Of a stretch of DNA of 64,000 nt, positions 60,252-64,000 are shown piece after piece (positions within the stretch are counted from its first letter, which is position 1; every line of letters begins with the position of its first letter). The translations under genes and the position numbers were made by a program. Source of the DNA: an uncultured Blautia sp. GTDB taxonomy: Bacteria; Bacillota; Clostridia; Lachnospirales; Lachnospiraceae. Under the pieces are notes generated by a model. It saw only the letters and a list, made by a program, of their open reading frames with translations, was not told the origin of the DNA and did no database searches. The DNA is taken from NCBI GenBank assembly GCA_934394545.1, contig CAKRRG010000005.1:1-64000 (forward strand). Reading direction: 5' to 3'.

Positions 60252-61514
60252 ATGAAAGAAGTAAAGAATATAGAAAACAGAAAAAAAATACTTTTCTTGG
60301 GCGGCTTTCCTCAAATGATAGATATTGTGAAAAAGGCAAAAGACATGGGGCTATATACTATAGTGGTTGACATGGATCCAAATTCACCAGCCAAAAAGTT
60401 ATCTGATAAAAGTTATGATGTAAGCACAAATGAGATTGAGCGTTTAGTTGAAATATGTAAGATAAATAAAATCGATGGTGTTTTTAACGGCTTTGAGGAT
60501 TTTAATATTCATATTGCAAGAAAGCTGTGCGAAAAAATGTCATTACCTTTCTATGCAAATGAACATCAGTTAGAATTAGTAACAGATAAAGATAAATTTA
60601 AAAAAGAATGTATAGGACATGGCATAGAAGTGGTAAAACAATTTACTATGGATAAAGCTATAGAATGTGAGGAATATCCATATATAGTTAAACCAGCGGA
60701 TAGTTACGGAAGTAGGGGAATAAGCATATGTTATAATGCGGAAGAGTTAGTTAGGGCAGAGAAAAAAGCAAAAGAGTCTTCAAAATCTAATAGCATAGTG
60801 ATTGAGCAGTTCATAGATTCGGATTGTGGAACAGAACTTTTTTATACTATGGTTAATGGAAATATACATTTAACAGCTACAGCTGACAGATATACATATA
60901 AAATAGATGATGTAAGTGTACCGTTGCCAATTGCAGAAGTTTTTCCTACAAAATATTGTGGAACTGAATTGACTAAGTTAGACATCAAATTTAGAAAGCT
61001 TATTTCGGATATAGGCATAAAAAACGGACTTGTTCTTATTCAAATGTTAAATAGAGGTAACAAGTTTTATCCATATGAAATGGCGTATCGTTTGACAGGA
61101 GAACAGCATTATCAGCTTGTTGAAGAACAGAAACAGATAGATTTGGGAAAAATGATGATTAAACTTTGTTTAAATGAAGATATTTCGGAATATGATACTG
61201 AGAAAATTGATTCGGAAAATTTTATTAAACCATCTGCAAATTTAGCAATATTATTAAAGCCTGGAGAGATTGCTAAAATAAAGGGATTGGATATTCTTGA
61301 GGAACTGCAAGAAGTAAAATCAAGTATCGTAACATATAGAGAAAATGAAAGAGTTGAAAATAGAGGAGATTATTCTAGAATTTTACTAAGAGTAAACCTT
61401 GTGGCGAAAAATTATGAAAATTTATCAAAAGCGATTGAGCTAATTCAGAATAATTTGTCAGTAGTTTCAAAACAGGGAGAAGAGTTGGTTATTAGCCACT
61501 TCTCATTAAGTTAA
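60252..61514 (+). CDS. ATP-grasp ligase 2 of the polysaccharide locus
   Basis: 420 residues from ATG 60252 (AGAGGA nine bases before; an in-frame upstream start lies inside the transferase gene). The same layout as ligase 1: KKILFLGGFPQMIDIV, VVDMDPNSPAKKLSD, then EYPYIVKPADSYGSRGISI, VIEQFIDSDCGTELFY and YEMAYRLTGEQHY near the metal site. The two ligases are distant paralogues, not copies. Like the first it may form an amide on a sugar; alternatively it makes a side-chain amide of a second residue. Confidence 0.8.
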   Translation: MKEVKNIENRKKILFLGGFPQMIDIVKKAKDMGLYTIVVDMDPNSPAKKLSDKSYDVSTNEIERLVEICKINKIDGVFNGFEDFNIHIARKLCEKMSLPFYANEHQLELVTDKDKFKKECIGHGIEVVKQFTMDKAIECEEYPYIVKPADSYGSRGISICYNAEELVRAEKKAKESSKSNSIVIEQFIDSDCGTELFYTMVNGNIHLTATADRYTYKIDDVSVPLPIAEVFPTKYCGTELTKLDIKFRKLISDIGIKNGLVLIQMLNRGNKFYPYEMAYRLTGEQHYQLVEEQKQIDLGKMMIKLCLNEDISEYDTEKIDSENFIKPSANLAILLKPGEIAKIKGLDILEELQEVKSSIVTYRENERVENRGDYSRILLRVNLVAKNYENLSKAIELIQNNLSVVSKQGEELVISHFSLS

Positions 61515-61655
61515 TAAGAAATTATATTACGTTAATAGTGAACATCAGATTTTTTTCTGAGGTTCAAAATTAGTTTCAGATTGTTATTACAAGATAAGAT
61601 TCTGAAAGATGAATTAGTTATGTAAGTTAATGTTGATTAAAAGAGAGGTATCAAA

Positions 61656-62915
61656 ATGAAAATACTTAAGTTATCTCCTTATTATTATCCAGAACGGATT
61701 TCTAGTTCACATTTATCTGATGATTTGGAGGAAGCACTTGTTAAAATGGGAAATGATATTGAAATATATGCGCCGACTCCTACAAGGGGAATTAGTGATG
61801 AAATAAGGAGAAGATTTAAAAAGATAAAATATGAAGAATTACATGATGGACATATAAAAGTACATAGGTTTGATATGTTTCCGGAAAAAAAGAACTTGAT
61901 TATACGAGCATTTAGATACATTTTGGTTAATTGTATTCAGTATATTAAGGCTTCTAAAGTAAAGGATGTAGACGTTATATACGCTGCAAGTACACCACCT
62001 ACCCAAGGTGTTTTATGTGGTATGGTGAAAAAAAAATTAAGCAAAATATACAAAGAAAAAGTGGCATATATATATAATTTGCAAGATGTTTTTCCTGATT
62101 CATTAGTCAGTGCTGGGTTAGCTTCAAAGGAATCAATTATATGGAAAATAGGCCGAAAATTAGAGAATTATACATATGAAACTGCAGATACAATAATTGT
62201 TATAAGTGAAGATATTAAACAAAATATAATTAAAAAAGGTGTTCCAGAAAACAAAATAGAAGTAATTCCAAATTGGGTTGATACAAATAGTATAAAACAT
62301 ATTAATAAAGAAAAAAACAGTTTATATAAAAAATTTAATTTAAAAGAGGATACGTTTAAGGTTGTATATGCAGGAAATTTAGGTAAAATGCAAGGAATTG
62401 AAATATTGATAGAGGCTGCAATAAGATTAAAAAATGATAAGGAAATTGAAATGATCATTTTTGGAAATGGTTCCGAGGAAGATACTTTATTAAAACGCAT
62501 TAAAAAAGAGAACTTAAACAATATAAAAATTTATCCACTTCAAGAACCTAATAAAGTTTCAGAAGTTTATAGTTTAGGTGATTTGTGTGTTGTTTCGTGT
62601 AAAAAGGGGTTAGGAAAAGGTGCATTTCCTAGTAAAACAGTTTCTATCATGTCAACACAGACACCTGTGTTAGCAGTATTTGATTCTAATAGTGAGTTAT
62701 GTAATATTATTAAAAAATATGATGCTGGAGTATGTGTTGATCCAGAAAATGTAGAAGAATTGGTGGAAACAATAAATAAAATGAAAGCCAATAAAGCATT
62801 ATTAGAAAGTAAAGGAATTAATGCAAGAAAAGTAGTTGAAGAAAAATTCTCTAAAAAAGTTTGCTTAAGGAAGTATATAGAGGTATTTGAAAAAAATAAC
62901 ATAGAGAATATGTGA
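61656..62915 (+). CDS. glycosyltransferase family 4-type protein (WbuB-like)
   Basis: 419 residues, GT-B fold. N-terminal domain starts MKILKLSPYYYPERISSSHL; the C-terminal donor domain has VVYAGNLGKMQGIEILIEA, IIFGNGSEEDTLL and GKGAFPSKTVSIMSTQTPVLA with the nucleotide-binding Glu-type loop altered (SKTVSIM). It adds one sugar to the lipid-linked glycan on the cytoplasmic face. 141 AT-rich bases precede it, without a clear promoter. Ribosome site AGAGAGGTATC. Confidence 0.87.
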   Translation: MKILKLSPYYYPERISSSHLSDDLEEALVKMGNDIEIYAPTPTRGISDEIRRRFKKIKYEELHDGHIKVHRFDMFPEKKNLIIRAFRYILVNCIQYIKASKVKDVDVIYAASTPPTQGVLCGMVKKKLSKIYKEKVAYIYNLQDVFPDSLVSAGLASKESIIWKIGRKLENYTYETADTIIVISEDIKQNIIKKGVPENKIEVIPNWVDTNSIKHINKEKNSLYKKFNLKEDTFKVVYAGNLGKMQGIEILIEAAIRLKNDKEIEMIIFGNGSEEDTLLKRIKKENLNNIKIYPLQEPNKVSEVYSLGDLCVVSCKKGLGKGAFPSKTVSIMSTQTPVLAVFDSNSELCNIIKKYDAGVCVDPENVEELVETINKMKANKALLESKGINARKVVEEKFSKKVCLRKYIEVFEKNNIENM

Positions 62916-62993
62916 AACAATACGTATCAAAGGAAATGCGTACAGCAAAATATTTAAGAATACTTAATAATGTTATAGGAGTAGAAGGGTAGT

Positions 62994-64000
62994 ATGAAAA
63001 AAATATGTATTTTAAGTGCCGTAAATGTTAAGCATATGTCTTTAATTTCAATCTATACCAAGTACTTTGAGGAACATGGAATAGAATACGATATCATATA
63101 TATGGATAAATATAACGAAGATGAAGATATTGGTGCTAAGAATATTTACCGTTTTATAAATATAATTGATCATAAATGGTCGAAAATACATAAAGTGCTC
63201 AAGTATAGCAAATTTATTTCCTATGCTAAAGGGGTGATTAAGAAAGAAAATTATGACAAGATTATCGTGTGGAATGATGTGGCAATTTTAATGTTTGGTA
63301 TGTTTTTGGCAAAGAGATGTAAGCATAAATATTGTTTGAATTGTCGTGATTATAATGGAGAAAAAAATCCAATTATATACTATATATTTAAAAAAACTAT
63401 AGAAAATAGCTATTTTACAACTATTTCGTCAGGGGGATTTAGGACCTTTCTTCCAAAATATAATTATATTGATTTATATAGTTATAATGATAAGTTGTTG
63501 CAAAGTTGCGAACCTAGGTGTGATTTGTCTGGTACCTCTCTAAGAATTGGATTTGTTGGAAATGTTAGATTCTTTGAGGAGAATTATAAACTTCTAAACT
63601 CTTTAAAAAATGATTCTAGATACGAAATACATTATCATGGTTCAAACTCTGAAATAATTGAAGAGTATGCAAAAAGTAATGGTTTTAATAATGTTATATG
63701 TAGTGGTTCTTTTCCTGTTAATGAGACTGGTAAGTATTTAAATGAATGCGATATTATAAACAATGTTTTTGGAAATGACAGTATTGCCGTAAAATCTTTA
63801 ACTTCAATTAGACTATTTCATGCCGCATATATGCATATGCCTATCTTAGTATCAAAAGAGACATATATGGAAGAGTTAGTAAAGACATATGGAATTGGTT
63901 ATGTAATTGATTTTGATGATAAAGATTTAGCTGATCATTTATTTGAATGGTATAAAAATATAGATTTTGAAGAATTGGAAAGGAATTGTAACCGTCTTAT
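62994..64000 (+). CDS. probable glycosyltransferase, 3' end outside the window
   Basis: Open from ATG 62994 (GAAGGG upstream) to the window edge, 335 complete codons without a stop. N-terminus MKKICILSAVNVKHMSLISIY and a long Lys/Tyr/Asn-rich first half; the second half reads LRIGFVGNVRFFEENYKLL, YEIHYHGSNSEIIEEYA and ECDIINNVFGNDSIAV, in line with the donor-binding half of a GT-B enzyme. Very AT-rich. Assignment is by fold-like spacing and context only. Confidence 0.65.
   Translation, partial: MKKICILSAVNVKHMSLISIYTKYFEEHGIEYDIIYMDKYNEDEDIGAKNIYRFINIIDHKWSKIHKVLKYSKFISYAKGVIKKENYDKIIVWNDVAILMFGMFLAKRCKHKYCLNCRDYNGEKNPIIYYIFKKTIENSYFTTISSGGFRTFLPKYNYIDLYSYNDKLLQSCEPRCDLSGTSLRIGFVGNVRFFEENYKLLNSLKNDSRYEIHYHGSNSEIIEEYAKSNGFNNVICSGSFPVNETGKYLNECDIINNVFGNDSIAVKSLTSIRLFHAAYMHMPILVSKETYMEELVKTYGIGYVIDFDDKDLADHLFEWYKNIDFEELERNCNRL

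Noticed and set aside
1..64000. CRISPR arrays, rRNA genes, complete insertion sequences and prophage genes
   Set aside because: No regularly spaced repeats, rRNA motifs, transposase or phage structural proteins were found.

Overview
The window reads as chromosome of a gut-type Lachnospiraceae (Firmicutes, Clostridia), with a Blautia-like feel. This rests on gene content (glutamine synthetase III, MurT/GatD, YitT, AarF and FtsEX next to an S41 peptidase, a Trp T-box in front of a complete trp operon), strong GGAGG ribosome sites, sigma-A type promoters and moderate GC. Species is not determined. No database was searched; family names come from reading the proteins.

1-4.2 kb is the end of the spc-alpha ribosomal block: map (3' end), infA, rpmJ, rpsM, rpsK, rpsD, rpoA, rplQ, with a structured leader before rpsM and a strong hairpin before rplQ. 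4.2-9.2 kb holds a GDPD-type phosphodiesterase, the lipid II amidation pair murT/gatD, an HTH/WCX-like regulator and an orphan sugar-binding lipoprotein. 9.2-13.8 kb holds xpt, a small unknown gene, a CsoR-type metal sensor, an Mrp Fe-S carrier, a class II aldolase and a LysR regulator. 14.0-17.8 kb is the long single-chain purL. 17.8-18.5 kb has no credible gene but contains two 161-nt structured elements in inverted orientation, the most unusual feature of the window. It is followed by an ECF sigma factor with a membrane anti-sigma-like partner.

20-26 kb holds an SprT-like protease, three tRNAs (Met, Met, Val), rhaD and a two-gene ABC exporter. 26-33 kb is the T-box controlled trpEGDCFBA operon. 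33-44.3 kb carries a lipid kinase, glnN, a MoxR/VWA pair, a YitT protein, a CdaR-like regulator, ftsEX and an S41 peptidase; leuS follows. 46.9-48.9 kb is an AT-rich two-gene ATPase/HNH module of the Septu anti-phage type. 49-54.6 kb contains a secreted protein, a RACo-like ASKHA protein, a Uma2 remnant, dgkA, a phasin-like protein and an AarF/UbiB kinase. Copies of a small dispersed palindromic repeat lie between several of these genes.

55 kb to the end is the start of a surface-polysaccharide locus: a membrane NDP-sugar 4,6-dehydratase, an aminotransferase, an ATP-grasp ligase, an initiating sugar-phosphate transferase, a second ATP-grasp ligase and two glycosyltransferases, the last cut by the window edge. 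The first two genes have host-like composition and everything after about 58.4 kb is much more AT-rich, the usual pattern of a conserved front and an exchanged cassette. The order dehydratase, aminotransferase, ligase, transferase resembles a bacillosamine-type pathway with an ATP-grasp enzyme where an acetyltransferase would be expected.
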